A stretch of 64,000 nucleotides of DNA from Saccharina japonica (taxonomy: Eukaryota > Sar > Phaeophyceae > Laminariales > Laminariaceae), in NCBI GenBank assembly GCA_008828725.1, contig MEHQ01001452.1, positions 1 through 64,000 on the forward strand, written 5' to 3'. Under the pieces are notes generated by a model that worked only from the letters and a program-made list of their open reading frames with translations, was not told the DNA's origin and ran no database searches. Position 1 is the stretch's first letter, and each line of letters starts with the position of its first letter. Of this stretch, positions 21,261-33,790 are shown in pieces. A program made the position numbers and the translations under genes.

Positions 21261-23970
21261 TTGGCAAACAGCAGACCGTCGTTCGAAGTGATAAATCGGG
21301 TTTGTCTGCCCTGGTGCGTCACAATCTATTCATTTAACGTGATGGCGTGCAAGACATTGATGGAAATTGTACCGCTTTAGTAGTGCAGCGTTTAAATTCC
21401 TATAGCCGGATCATGTTTCAAGCCGGCCAGAGTTGAATTACGTGGTCGAGTTGGTTCACTGCAGGTAGGGAAATCCATAAGAACGTTCCCGTAGGCTCAA
21501 CATCCGTAGACGTACACGTATAAATGTCTTGTCGTGGCTGTTTTCAAGTTATGTACAGTACGTTACATGCGGTGGGGTGCGCTCTGTTGAAGCCAAAAAG
21601 TAATTTCCTTGCAAGCCATGGCGTCGGGCAGCTGGAGCTCGTCGGTTAAGGGCATTGTACCGTAGTCGTATTTTCCTGTCGGATGTCGTTGCTATGTAAA
21701 TGTACTACATCATAATATATGCTTTTGTTTTCTGCTTACAAAATTCACGCTGCACCTGTATGCCCATCAGTCGATCCAGCTGTATGCGACGCGGCCGCAC
21801 GATGCGACCTTTCGTTAAACGCAATTATAACGATGATTGACGTTCGTTGTGGTGAAGCAGTTGTCGCTGGCATGGCGGAACACGTCGATTGGTCCTGTTA
21901 CATATTTTTGTGCATAGGCCTACACAAGAAACAGATATATTTGAGGGCCCACCACATGTTGCCTATTTTTAGGTCACTTTTCTGAGGTGGTTCTGTTTTT
22001 GGACTCATGCCACTCGCCCTGTGACCTAATTAAAACGGTTTCCTGTTTTATTTGGAAACAATGCCGACCCTAAACATCTTTGACTGCACGGCCGCCACTG
22101 GTTACATGTATGCTAACGTTCACCCTCTGAATTTTCGACGTGCAATATTGCTTATTGCTAGTGAACGGTTGTTTCAAGGAATAATGAGCGTCATATAATG
22201 TTAAGGTGCCGTGTTTCTAGGCTTACTTGTGTTCAGTGGACGTTATTGTACCCCTTTTACTCTGGTGGGAAACGGGGACCGGCTTTGCCCGGGGTTTCTA
22301 AGTGCAAGCACCTTAGATTCAATTTTTTCGTTTGGACTACTCATAGACAGCCGTCAAGGTGTGCTCGACGAAGCAAACATCTTTGACTGCACGGCCGCCA
22401 CTGGTTAGATATATGCTAACGTTCAGCCTCTGAATTTTCGACGTGCAATATTGCTAGTGAACGGTTGTTTCAAGGAATAATGAGCACCAAATAATGTTAA
22501 GGTTCCGTGTTGCTGGGTTTACTTGTGTTCAGTGGACGTTATTGTGCCCCTTTTACTCTGGTGGGGAACGGGGACCGGCTTTGCCCGGGGTTTCTAAGTG
22601 CAAGCACCTTAAATTATAACTTTTCGTTCAGACTGTACTCATAGACAGCCGTCAAGGTTTGCTCGACGAGGCAAACATCTTTGACTGCACGGCCGCCACT
22701 GGTTACATATATGCTAACGTTCAGCCTCTGAATTTTCGACGTGCAATATTGCTACGAGTGAACGGCTGTTTCAAGGAATAATGAGCGTCAAATAATGTTA
22801 AGGTTCCGTGTTGCTGGGTTTAATGTGTTCAGTGGACGTTATTGTGCCCCTTTTACTCTGGTGGGAAACGGGGACCGGCTTTGCCCGGGGTTTCTAAGTG
22901 CAAGCACCTTAAATTATCATTTTTCGTTCAGACTGTACTCATAGACAGCCGTCAAGGTGTGCTCAACGAGGCAGATTGGAAACAGCGCAACATCACACAG
23001 GCGGCGCCAAATGAGCTGAAAGTTGGCGAAGGTAGGTAACATGATGAGCGAGGCCTAACATCTCGGCGTTGGCGTCAGCGGGTTTCGTCGGGTATCGTTT
23101 GTGTGGACAAAACGCAGGTGCGGGGTTTCTGAGTGCAATCGGACACACACGCACACTTGTAGAATGCCCGTCGGGGAAACCTTTACAAGCCTAAGCGTTT
23201 AAAGAAACAGGAGTTACTGTAGATATATTGGGCCAGCATGGTTGCGAAGTGGGAACAGGGTGCCAGATGAGGCCCTGGCCGCTCCTGAGGAGGGGATATT
23301 GTGTTTTTGTGCCACCACCGAGTGGGAGCAGGATGCCAAATGGAATATGCTCACTGCGGGGTCAAAGTACCGAATGTCAACAGGCTGCCAGGTTATAAAA
23401 AAATACGTGCAAAACCAAAGAGCCCAGCACGTAAGTGTTCGCTGGTTTCGTTGGCACTTGTGCTTCACGCTTCGAAATGCCTGCTATGTATACCTCACGT
23501 GCACTGTCTGTTCGTGATCCTACATAAATCAATAGGTAGCGCCATCGATCTACGTACGGACGCATGCTACGATAGAGGTGCACCATGTTTTGTTCTGAGC
23601 TCCTCGCTTAAGGAGCGTCATACCTCACCGAAAAAATGGTTTTGGAGGAAAATGAAAGTGCTACCGGATGAGAAATCTCATGACCGAAGTATTCTCTGGA
23701 ACATTATTTGTCACAAAAATGAAAGTCCGACGAATTTGGGTTAAGGAGCCCGATCGTTCAGAAAACGATTCATCCAAAAAGTGCTACCTCTATCGTAGCA
23801 CGCGTCTACGTGCAGTGTTACTTTATATAGGGTAAATAAGCGTATTCAATAATCAGAGGGTATTGTTGCATGCCAGGTGTGGCGCAGAAAAGGTTCTACC
23901 TAATCCAGCAATTTCCGATTCGCATTACAACCTGGAGCTAACAGTTCAATTGCCGCCTGCGTTCGTTTTA
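21261..23970. other. Module-1-specific insertion region with 300-bp satellite
   Basis: Module 2 passes directly from the EsV-1-7 downstream flank to the segment with CTCTCTC near 48970, whereas module 1 has 2.7 kb more here. It contains three tandem copies of a 300-bp unit (separate entry) and short frames up to 147 codons (23301-23744) in which I recognise nothing. Ends of the insertion were not resolved to the base. Confidence 0.5.
22072..22974. repeat. Three tandem copies of a 300-bp satellite unit
   Basis: Units start at AAACATCTTTGACTGCACGG (22072, 22375 and 22673), each ending near CCGTCAAGG. A fourth unit aborts at about 22975, and GGGGTTTCTGAGTGCAA near 23117 is a stray fragment. The units share a GC-rich palindromic core (GGGGACCGGCTTTGCCCGGGG) and open frames of up to 65 codons that are not kept between copies. 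Function unknown. Confidence 0.88.
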
Positions 23971-24930
23971 TGGGTAGTGAATAGTACAGGTGACTTCCTC
24001 TCTCTCTAGAGTTTTGTCTGCATACTTGGTATGCTACGAACACCCAACACGACAATGAAACCAGTACTACAGCAAAATAACTGCTTTTTTGGTTGTTCTG
24101 TTATCGTACATATTTATCCCAGCTACTCCAAATGCTGCTTTCTAATCTAAGCGCAGTGCCGATCGAAAAACAGAGACCCTGTGTTCTGCATTACCTTCCC
24201 TTATAAAGTAGTGATAAGAGCATACATAGTTCTTGCTCCTGTACTCGTGCAACATTGTAGTGAGGCGCGCAAGCGAGGAGCGCGAGCGTTTATATTTGGT
24301 GTGCCATAGAAAAAGGCTCTTCGTAACGGATCGTACGACGGTAGGGTGGCTTGTTTTAGTTTTTCTGAAGTCATATATATGTATGTGTGTGTAATTCGCC
24401 ATTGTTTTCGACGACCTTTAACAACCACGCTCAGCGCACACGGTACCTATACTAGCCCCGACGGTCTCTGTGCACGCACACATACTAGCGGACCCGTTGT
24501 GTGCGGGTTTTGTTGTAGGTCGTTCAGAGTTGGCCCTACCGGGGGCGGCAACGTGTGTTTCCACAAGCATATATGGCTGCGCCATGTTTTTCACTTATTT
24601 CTGAACGTAAAATATCATCTGAGTAACTGGCAACGGTTTTAGTTTTTGTTCATGTATCAAACCAAAATCGAACACTACGAGTACGTAGACATAATGTGTC
24701 TCACCACAGCAACGTTTGAACCGTGTCCCTAGGGCATGCTGCACGCGGTATTGTCACGTCCACCTTCCTCCTGATGACGGGGCGGAGAAGCTCTGCTGTA
24801 GATGTGGTAGGGCAGTAGTAGGGATGGCACGTGCTGTTGATAGAAGAAGCTCTGTTCGACACGTATAATATGAGGAAAATAATGTCCTTCTTCAAATTGC
24901 CAGCTACCACAATATTTGACTTTTGAGTTT
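23971..24930. repeat. Pre-array module block, copy 1
   Basis: Paralogous to 48965-49640 (shared segments include GAGGAGCGCGAGCGTTT and CGTAACGGATCGTACGACGG). Module 1 has about 280 bp extra near 24470-24750 after CCCCGACGG, absent from module 2. No gene recognised; short frames are not conserved. Confidence 0.7.
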
Positions 24931-25890
24931 ATTTCAATGAAATTATACACGAAACGGAAGTAATACAAAATCCATGAAAGTAAATTGTATTTCCATTTAT
25001 TGTTGGGTTCATGAAAGTAAAATATACTTCCACGAAAGTGTATTATACTTCCATGGAAGTGACAATTTGCTTGCATGGTAGTTTTTTACTTCCATAAAAA
25101 AAAATTGCTTCCAGGTGATTAAATTGGAAGACTATTATTTTGTTTCTTCCTGAAGTAAAACTTGGCAGCATGGATTGACAATTTACTTCCATGGTAGTTT
25201 TTTCACTTCCATTAAAAAAAATACTTCCAGGTGATTCAATTGGACGACAACTATTTTGTTTCTTCCTGAAGTAAAACTTGGAAGCGAGGGCATGAATCCA
25301 CCTCCTGCTCCCAGTTGGTACACCATCTGACCCAAATTGGGCCCATCTCGATTGCGAAACGTCGACCACGTACAAACGGGATATTCAAAACCGTATAGCG
25401 CGCAGCGCGGACCTACACTACATTTAGACCTATCTAGTGATCGAAAGCAATCTTCGAACCGAGACTTCCGCGGAACCATGGAAGCGTTTTTACTTCCATG
25501 GAAGTAAACCGAATTTACTTCCATGAATGTTCCCTCATAATAAGTCAATTTTCTCCAATGAAAGGTTTTCGCTGTCATGGAAGTAAACCTTTTTTCAAAT
25601 CTTTTATTAATGCGTGAAACTTTCGAAGTAAAAACCAATATCATCGGGGTAAACTTTCACGTTCATGAAATTTAAGTTCATGGAAGTAATAAAACGTCCA
25701 TGGAAGTAATTTTTCACGTCGATGAAAATACAAAATGTTTCATGGAAAAATAAATACAGCAGTAGTTCCATGAACGAGAAAGTGAAAGAAGCTTTCATAG
25801 ATAATAAAAGTTTACTTCCATGGAAGCAAAACAACTTTCATGGAAGTACTTCCATGGAAGTAAACGAAAAATAGAAAGTATGTGGTAAAC
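24931..25890. repeat. AT-rich block with CTTCCATGGAAG palindrome arrays, copy 1
   Basis: ACTTCCATGGAAGT and half-sites (ACTTCCA, TGGAAGT) are spread over both sides of a 200-bp motif-free core (about 25290-25480). A stretch of about 105 bp is directly duplicated (25070-25175 and 25183-25285). The best site reads TTTACTTCCATGGAAGTAAA, a perfect 20-bp palindrome (about 25490-25510). Dense arrays flanking a core resemble subterminal transposase-binding arrays of a DNA transposon, though no ends or target duplication could be assigned. Confidence 0.75.
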
Positions 25891-26029
25891 CCTCAAATTG
25901 ATTCGAATATCTCGTCGAGGAGCTACTGTAGATAACGAGCTACAAATCACGTACGCGTAGAGAGGGTTTAGGGGTCAGACCGATGTAATAAGCCTAGCGA
26001 AAAGCAATGCTGATCCTGCCGTCGTGTGT

Positions 26030-26074
<45 letters not shown>

Positions 26075-26661
26075 CTTGCTGCTGTATGTTGATGATGTTC
26101 TGTTCTTTAAAAGGGACTCAAATCGCACGGATGCGTAGATGCTCGTTCGTGCTTCATAGCTCAGCACAACAATCCGTGTACGCCCAACACGATGCATTTG
26201 GAATTTGGCTACTGCAGGTACTGAGATCGCGCCCCCCACCAATCACTATGATATTGATAGAGTAGTACGCACGTGCATGGGGCGCCATTCCGAGCGGAAA
26301 TATAAAGACCGTTCATGGCTTCCAACCTTCATCATATACGATTACCAGTACCCGTACTACCTATATAGCGTGAACCGCACAGCATAAATAAGCGTAGTAT
26401 GGTCGCTGCTTTACAAGCAGGCAAACGCAGCTTCGTATGTATAGCGTGCATCTTCGGAAGTTGTAAACATATCACCCGCCATGCCATGAACCGTTCTTGT
26501 GACACGTGCAACGCCTGACTGTTTTACGCCTGTGGTGGGGTTAATACATAGAAACTACAGCCAGCACTATCTAGTTCATGGGCGCGGATCATGGCCCAGA
26601 CCCGATCCCTTATGTCGCACACGTATTTGATACTGGCACCTGGTACCTCTTTGTATGATAT
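25891..26661. repeat. Trailing module block, copy 1 (left part)
   Basis: Paralogous to 6875-7685 and 50490-50934. In this copy the CTG run has expanded (about 26033-26085). The block is split at 26661 by the 5.6-kb tandem insertion and continues at 32277-32475. Confidence 0.78.
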
Positions 26662-27266
26662 ACAAGGGGGGCTTCGCCGCGGCGGGCTGACTCCCGCCTG
26701 CGGCTTCGCGCAATTCCCGTAACGGCGAAGAATAGAGGTAGGAATACTAAAAAATAGGTTTGATTAGGGCGAACAAAAGCGAATTTACTGCCAAGGGGTG
26801 TACAGTATTACAGGACATCTATAATGAGATACAATACATATAACCCAGGCTGTGGTTCTGTTTTTTTTTCCAGAGGGTGCGTCCAACACTAACTTCATAG
26901 AACGGTTCCCGAATTTCTTATTTCCTTGGAAATATTAGGCTGGCTTCTTATCATTGTCCTGTACTGATGAATGTCAACAACAAAATTTTATTCGTACCGT
27001 ACGAGTATGTATTATTAATATATAATAAAAACATATTGATGGTAAGTGATACTGTATCGAAGAACACCTGGAGTGGCAGGTGTGTACAATGACGAACAGC
27101 AGCAGCAGCAAACAACAAACAACAGAAGGCCATTTTAATTTACACATACATACACGCATATACAGAGAGAGCCACTGCACATGCTTGGTATTAAATACGT
27201 ACTATTAACAGTGGTACCCCGAACCATGCCAGGGCGGGGCCGGTATAATAGCGGACAAAAAAAAAA

Positions 27267-27850
27267 GGGAAGCGGCCAAAAAAAGGTATACCTCGTCCCT
27301 TTGCGGCCAAAATCAGGTACATACTTAAAACCAGGTCAAAAACGCACTCCACGTGCGCTGCCATTGGTCCAAAACTTTTTGTACCGGTTTTTGCCTCTTC
27401 AAAACCCAGGTATACCTGATTTTGTCTACTCTGCTTGACTTTCACCTTTTTTGCCCCCTACACAAATGCCGACGTACGCGGAGACCCCCTTCTCCCTTCG
27501 CACCTCGCACTACACGCCACTCGAGCGACACACACACATATCTGCCTGCATACCTCCGCCGACATAATACGAGATAGAAGGCTCCCCTTCGGGATTGTGG
27601 TTGACTTGGAATACCAGGGGTGTCACAAAAGTTGAGAAGGGAGAATACAGCAGCAGGCGTTCGTTCCTCGTACTATTAATAGCAGCTACTCGTATACGTA
27701 GCAACCGGGCGAGCACGAAGAGCATGAAAAAAACTCTACTTTGCATTGCAAGGAACGGCAGGTTCGTGGGGTGCGTTTTAAACTTGATTTTAGTATGTAC
27801 CTGTTTTTGGCCCCGAACGGACCAGGTGTACCTGTTTTTGGCTGCTGCCC
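27267..27850. mobile_element. Short Mutator-like MITE, copy 1
   Basis: Ends GGGAAGCGGCCAAAAAAAGG and the complement of GGGCAGCAGCC match those of 59538-60169. The second half of the dimer (near 30149-30165) lacks it, giving an empty site. Flanking A-rich sequence is compatible with, but does not prove, a 9-bp duplication. The inside carries AGGTATACCT palindromes near both ends and a central segment (about 27580-27660) similar to the leading module block. Confidence 0.7.
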
Positions 27851-27949
27851 AAAAACAATACCGAATAATAACTGGGCCACGATCCACACCCTATGATATA
27901 ACACAAAATGCGCTGATCAGGCAAGTTGACACACACAGTTAACCACGTA

Positions 27950-28075
27950 CCAACCGACCTACCGACATCCGCCCACCCACACCTACCCACCCACTCACGT
28001 ACTCACCCACACCCACTGACTCACACCCACCCACCCAACCACCGACCCAACCACCGAACCACGTACGTACGTACG
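27950..28075. repeat. CCCACC / CCCACA-rich low-complexity stretch
   Basis: Short CCACC and CCCACA units dominate on the plus strand; the same stretch recurs in the second dimer copy at about 30250-30355. Pro/His/Thr-rich frames here are compositional. Confidence 0.85.
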
Positions 28076-28195
28076 TACGCGTACGCACCAACCGATCGAC
28101 ACATGCACCAACCGATCCACCCACCACCCACAACAACAACAACAGCAGTGTGGAATCAGTATACAGCAGCACCAGTACGTACAGCAATACTAGTA

Positions 28196-28303
28196 GTAGC
28201 AGTAGCAGTAGTGGTAGTAGGAGGAGTAGTAGTAGTAGTAGTAGTAGTAGCAGTAGTAGTAGTAGTAGTGGTATTAGTAGTAGTAGTAGTAGTGGTGGTG
28301 GTC

Positions 28304-28338
<35 letters not shown>

Positions 28339-28345
28339 TGTAGTT

Positions 28346-28399
<54 letters not shown>

Positions 28400-28401
28400 T
28401 A
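28196..28401. repeat. AGT microsatellite, dimer copy 1
   Basis: About 200 bp of AGT units with AGC, GGT and TGT interruptions. Long poly-Ser, poly-Val and poly-Leu frames in all directions come from this and are not genes. Confidence 0.95.
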
Positions 28402-30477
28402 TAACCCATGTACAGCAGCAACAGCAACAGCAGCAGCAGCAAAAGCAGCAGTCCAGGAAGTATAGCAGCAAGTACGTACGTACGTACGTAAAGCGGACAA
28501 AAACAAAACGCCGGCATGGATGCGCAGCCCTTGTACGTACAGCGTGGCCCATTTTTTTCCGGTCGAGTTTATTACGAAACCGGCATAGTCGTAACGATTC
28601 GAAACGACATCATCACTACCGAAGCGCATTAAATAGGAAGGAGTTTAGCAGTACCGAGGTGAGCATACTTGAATGTGTAACACTTCGTACTCACTTTGAA
28701 TAAGCAGTACTCGGGTACGACGAGTATATAACTCGTATGCTATGATAGGATCGAGCAGCATCAGACTATACGACTTACGCACATATATACGTACATACTA
28801 CAGATCATACAGATAGTACGTGGTCCATAATAATCCGGCTTCGTCGTCAACATAAAAAAAACGGAATCTTTGATTATGCATGTAGGACAGTAGCTGCGTG
28901 TAAAAAAAAAAGAGCATGTGTGTTTTGTATGTGCGCTTTGCAAATTATTTGTAAACGTTGCTGCAGCGCCCACCGCCCGCATGTCCACGCCCGCGAGCGC
29001 ACGCGAGGCCCTGCCCGGTACGATATCCAGGCACACACCGACTACTATCATACTGCTGAATACCACGCACGTATGAATAGTGTACAGATATCATCGCATA
29101 TTAAAAATTACCTTGTATATGATACCCTGTTACTGCTTGAAGCGGTACTGGTACTCGTACATATAATACGTACGTGTATATCCGCAGTAAAAGGAGCCGG
29201 TACGATAAAATTCCGGGTTGGTCGTCTAAATAAAAAAAACGGAATCTTGAATAATACGGTTTGCGTGTAGAGCAAAAAAGCATGTACCAGGTACTGGTTG
29301 GTATGGTATGTGCACGTGACAAAAAGGGCATGTAATCCTGGAAAAATCGCACCCCCGTGAGACATGAGTTGGGCACGGCCGAGACCGCCCTTGGCAGAGT
29401 AGGTCGGCGAGCACGATGAGGGAGTTGCGTGTCGCCGGGTGGACGTCATCGCCAGTTATCGTCAAAAGGGCAAAAATCTACGTCTAAGAAAAACTGTCGA
29501 GCTCTCTCCGAGCAGCAGCTGCAATTCTGTACATGTATTTACAAGGGGGGCTTCGCCGCGGCGGGCTGACGCCCGCCTGCGGCTTCGCGCAATTTCCGTA
29601 ACGGCGAAGAATAGAGGTAGTAATACTAAAAAATAAGCTTAATTAGGGCGAACAAAAGCGATTTCACTGCCAAGGGGTGTACAGTATTACATACAGGACA
29701 TCTATAATGAGAAACAATCAATATAACCCAGGCTGGGTTTCTGGTTTTTTTTTTCCAGAGGGTGCGTCCAACACTAACTTCATAGAACGGTTCCCGAATT
29801 TCTTATTTCCTTGGAAATATTAGGCTGGGTTCTTATCACTGTCCTGTACTGATGTATTTCAACAACAAATTTTCATTCGTACCGTACGAGTATGTATTAT
29901 TCATATATAATAAAAAACATATTGATGGTAAGTGATATTCTGTATCGAAGAACACCTGGAGTGGCAGGTGTGTATAATGACGAACAGCAGCAGCAGCAAA
30001 CAACAAACAACAGAAGACCATTTTAATTTACACATACATACATACATACATACACGCATATACAGAGAGAGCCACATGCTCATACCTGGTATTATATACG
30101 TACTATTAACAGTGGTACCCCGAACCATGCCAGGGCGGGGCCGGTATAATCGGGCAAAAACAAAAATACCGATAATAACTGGGCCACGATCCACACCCTA
30201 TGATATAACGCAAAATGCGACGATCAGGCAAGTTTACACACGCAGTCAACCACGTACCAACCTACCCACCGACACCCGCCCACCCACACCTACCCACCCA
30301 CTCACGTACTCACCCACACCCACCCACCCAACCACCGACCCACCCACCGAACCACGTACGTACGTACGCGTACGCACCAACCGATCGACACACGCACCAA
30401 CCGATCCACCCACCACCCACAATAACAACAACAGCAGTGTGGAATCAGTATACAGCAGCACCAGTACGTACAGCAAT

Positions 30478-30729
<252 letters not shown>

Positions 30730-32276
30730 CCAACATCAGCAGTCCAGAAAGTATAGCAGCAAGTACGTACGTAAAGCTGACAAAAACTAAACGCCGGCAT
30801 GGATGCGCAGCCCTTGTACGTACAGCAGTGGACCTTTTTTTTCGGTCGATTTTATTACGAAACCGGCATAGTTGTGAAGATCCGAAACGACATAATCACT
30901 ACCGAAGCGCATTAAATAGTAACGAGTTTAACAGTACCGAGGTGAGCATACTTGCACTTCGTACGTACTCACTTTAAGTAAGCAGTAGCCGGGTACGACG
31001 AGTATATGGTTCGTATGCTATGATACGATCGAGCAGCATCAAACCATACGACGTACGTACATACGTACATACTACAGATCATACATATGACACTATTAAT
31101 AGTACCGATACTACTGCAGCTGCTGTTGTGTACGAGTATGTATGTCGAGATGTACTCTGTCCCGGTGCTTGTTCGCACGGCGGTACATTCGTGTATCAGA
31201 GGTAAAAAAGTACGTCGTACTCAATACAAACCAAGTATCAAATCGTCAACACAAAAACGGAATCTTGAGTCTTGCGTGTAGATCACGGAAAAACTATAAA
31301 TGAAATACGAGTACGAGTACGTACGTACGAGTATACGAATACCGGAATAAATACTAGAAATCGGAACCACTATTTCAAGAAAAACAGCAAGCTCTCGATG
31401 TACGTTGCAGCGTGCACTGCCCGCATGCTCACGCCCCACGGGCGCACGCGAGGCCCTGCCCGGTACAACCCAGGCCGGCGGGCACGTTAACCGATAAATC
31501 ACCCGAACACGTTCACCGCTTCGCGAGAGAAAGCCCGGCACGCGCGCATGCGGTAGATATTTTCGTGGGTCTCGAGGTCCAAAACAGGGGGGAATCATCC
31601 CGCAAGGGACTGTCAGAAAATTTGGCGAGCCTGTGACAAAGACGCAAGAAATCCTCAAACGAACGTACCCTCGTGAGCCTAGAGTTGGGCACGGCCGAGA
31701 CCGCCCTTGGCAGAGTAGGCAGAGCAGGGGTCGGCGAGCACGATGACGGAGTTGCGTACCGCCGTCGACCACTGTCGTACTGCTGAATACCACGCACGTA
31801 TGAATACTGTACAGATATCATCGCATATTAAAAATTACCTGGTATATGATACTCTGTTATTGCTTGCAGCGGTACTGGTACTCGCACATATAATACGTAC
31901 GTGTATATCCGCAGTAAAAGGAGCCGGTACGATAAAATTCCGGCTTGGTCGTCTACTCGTACATAAAAAAACGGAATCTTGAATAATGCGGTTTGCGTGT
32001 AGAACAAAAAAGCATGTACTGGTTGGTATGGTATGTGCACGCGACAAAAAGGGCATGGAATCCTGGAAAAATCGCAGCCCCGTGAGACATGAGTTGAGCA
32101 CGGCCGAGACCGCCCTTGGCAGAGTAGGCAGAGCAGGGGTCGGCGAGCACGATGAGGGAGTTGCGTGTCGCCGGGTGGACGTCATCGCCAGTTATCGCGA
32201 AAAGGGCAAAAATCTACGTCTAAGAAAAGCTGTCCAGCTCTCTCCGAGCAGCAGCTGCAATTTTGTGCATGTATTT

Positions 32277-32475
32277 ATATATTCGGAATGATCTCCCTTC
32301 GTGAGTCTCACATCTGTTCAAGTGGGCAAGAAGGAGTACTACTACTGATGTAACGCCGAAACGATTGAAGCTGCACTCTGTGAGCCGTCTTCCTCGGGTC
32401 TACTACGTACACCATGGAGAGAGCCACGCAACTCAAACCACCTCGGCAGCACCGTTCTTATTTAGGCCTTCGTGA
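32277..32475. repeat. Trailing module block, copy 1 (right part)
   Basis: Matches 7683-7862, for example GATCTCCCTTC, GAGTCTCACATCTGTT and CTTCCTCGGGTCTACT. It is the continuation of the block broken at 26661. Confidence 0.8.
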
Positions 32476-32532
32476 GTGAGCGATGATGTCGATGAACGAC
32501 ATCACGAGAGAGGTACATTGTTTATTTTCACG

Positions 32533-32710
32533 ACACATACTGCCCCAAACTATCGCGTCAGGTGTATAACTCGAACCTGATGCGCCAGCATTTGGGGGCC
32601 CACGATACATATCCGTCGATTGTTTCACACTCCTGACTCCTGTCACAATCCGTATTTCGCGTAACAGCTTCGGCCTGACCACCCACTGCCTTTCTTCGAA
32701 CATCTATATA
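32533..32710. repeat. Stem-loop repeat unit, copy 1
   Basis: A unit of about 70 bp can fold as CCCCAAA pairing with TTTGGGG around an inner stem GCGTCAGGT / ACCTGATGCGC. It is followed by about 100 bp, also repeated at 33690-33790, that includes CTTCGGCCTGAC. Two further copies of the stem-loop lie at 33550-33690. No recognisable RNA family. Confidence 0.75.
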
Positions 32711-32734
32711 AGGGCCGTTTTTAACGACGCGTAT

Positions 32735-32919
32735 TTAGCAAATAAATTGCCAAATTTCCATTTTTTGGCAAGTTTTACTTGCCAAAATAGCAAAAAACTT
32801 GCCAAGTTTTTTTCCGGATATTTCCGTAGCTGTTCGTTGGCAAGTTTTTGGAAAGTCAAATTTGCTATTTCACTTGCCATTTGCGACCAATCACGCCTAC
32901 CCAAGACCATGCAAACCAC
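32735..32919. repeat. TTGGCAAG motif cluster before the gap
   Basis: Direct and inverted copies of TTGGCAAG and its complement are packed into 150 bp (for example TTGGCAAGTTTTACTTGCCAA at 32765-32785). The assembly gap cuts the structure, so its extent is unknown. It resembles the other motif-array families in the window. Confidence 0.7.
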
Positions 32920-33255
32920 NNNNNNNNNNNNNNNNNNNNNNNNNNNNNNNNNNNNNNNNNNNNNNNNNNNNNNNNNNNNNNNNNNNNNNNNNNNNNNNNN
33001 NNNNNNNNNNNNNNNNNNNNNNNNNNNNNNNNNNNNNNNNNNNNNNNNNNNNNNNNNNNNNNNNNNNNNNNNNNNNNNNNNNNNNNNNNNNNNNNNNNNN
33101 NNNNNNNNNNNNNNNNNNNNNNNNNNNNNNNNNNNNNNNNNNNNNNNNNNNNNNNNNNNNNNNNNNNNNNNNNNNNNNNNNNNNNNNNNNNNNNNNNNNN
33201 NNNNNNNNNNNNNNNNNNNNNNNNNNNNNNNNNNNNNNNNNNNNNNNNNNNNNNN
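32920..33255. other. Assembly gap of 336 N
   Basis: A run of N interrupts the sequence between the TTGGCAAG cluster and unrelated DNA. Frames crossing it are meaningless. Confidence 1.
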
Positions 33256-33549
33256 ACCTCTGCCGAATACACCAGCTCGCCAATCCGAGCACACGTCGCC
33301 AATCACCGCTTCGGCCCAGAAACTACGCGGGCACCCTGGCCCTTGCTTCTGCCGAAGGCGTATCACTCGTGAAAAAGACTCTTGACACACATCGTGTCAT
33401 ACAATCGCACCACTCGATACCTAAGACCTCTGGTGACAGCTGTATTCCAACTTCCAACTCCTCCGTGAGATGGCCACCTTGCGCAACGTCCACCGGTACA
33501 GCCGGTGCCATCGCCCACAACAAGGATTTTATTATTTGAGGAAACATTC

Positions 33550-33790
33550 TTACTGCCCCAAACTATCGCGTCAGGTGTATCACTCGAACCTGATGCGCAA
33601 ACATTTGGGGCCCACGACACATACTGCCCCAAACTATCGCGTCAGGTGTATAACTCGAACCTGATGCGTCAGCGTTTGGGGGCCCACGATTCATGTCCGT
33701 CGATTGTTTCGCACTCCTGTCACAATCCGCATTTCGCGCAACAGCTTCGGCCTGACTACCCACTGCCTTCCTTCGAACATCCATATATAC
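33550..33790. repeat. Stem-loop repeat unit, copies 2 and 3
   Basis: Two tandem stem-loop units of about 70 bp, each starting CTGCCCCAAACTATCGCG, followed by the same 100-bp tail as at 32610-32710. The first copy, the gap and these copies suggest that the DNA at about 32710-33550 was inserted into, or duplicated within, an array. Confidence 0.78.

Noticed and set aside
22072-22974. CRISPR-like array
   Set aside because: Repeats are 300 bp, directly tandem without unique spacers, in a eukaryotic setting.
27926-28629. Long poly-Val, poly-Ser, poly-Leu and poly-Thr frames on both strands
   Set aside because: All derive from the AGT microsatellite and CCCACC-rich DNA.
32704-33539. Frames of 130-250 codons crossing 32920-33255
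   Set aside because: They run through the N gap, so the translation is meaningless.
33550-33690. Hammerhead ribozyme in the stem-loop repeats (CTGATG present)
   Set aside because: The conserved CTGATGA core and the GAAA box are not in the required arrangement.
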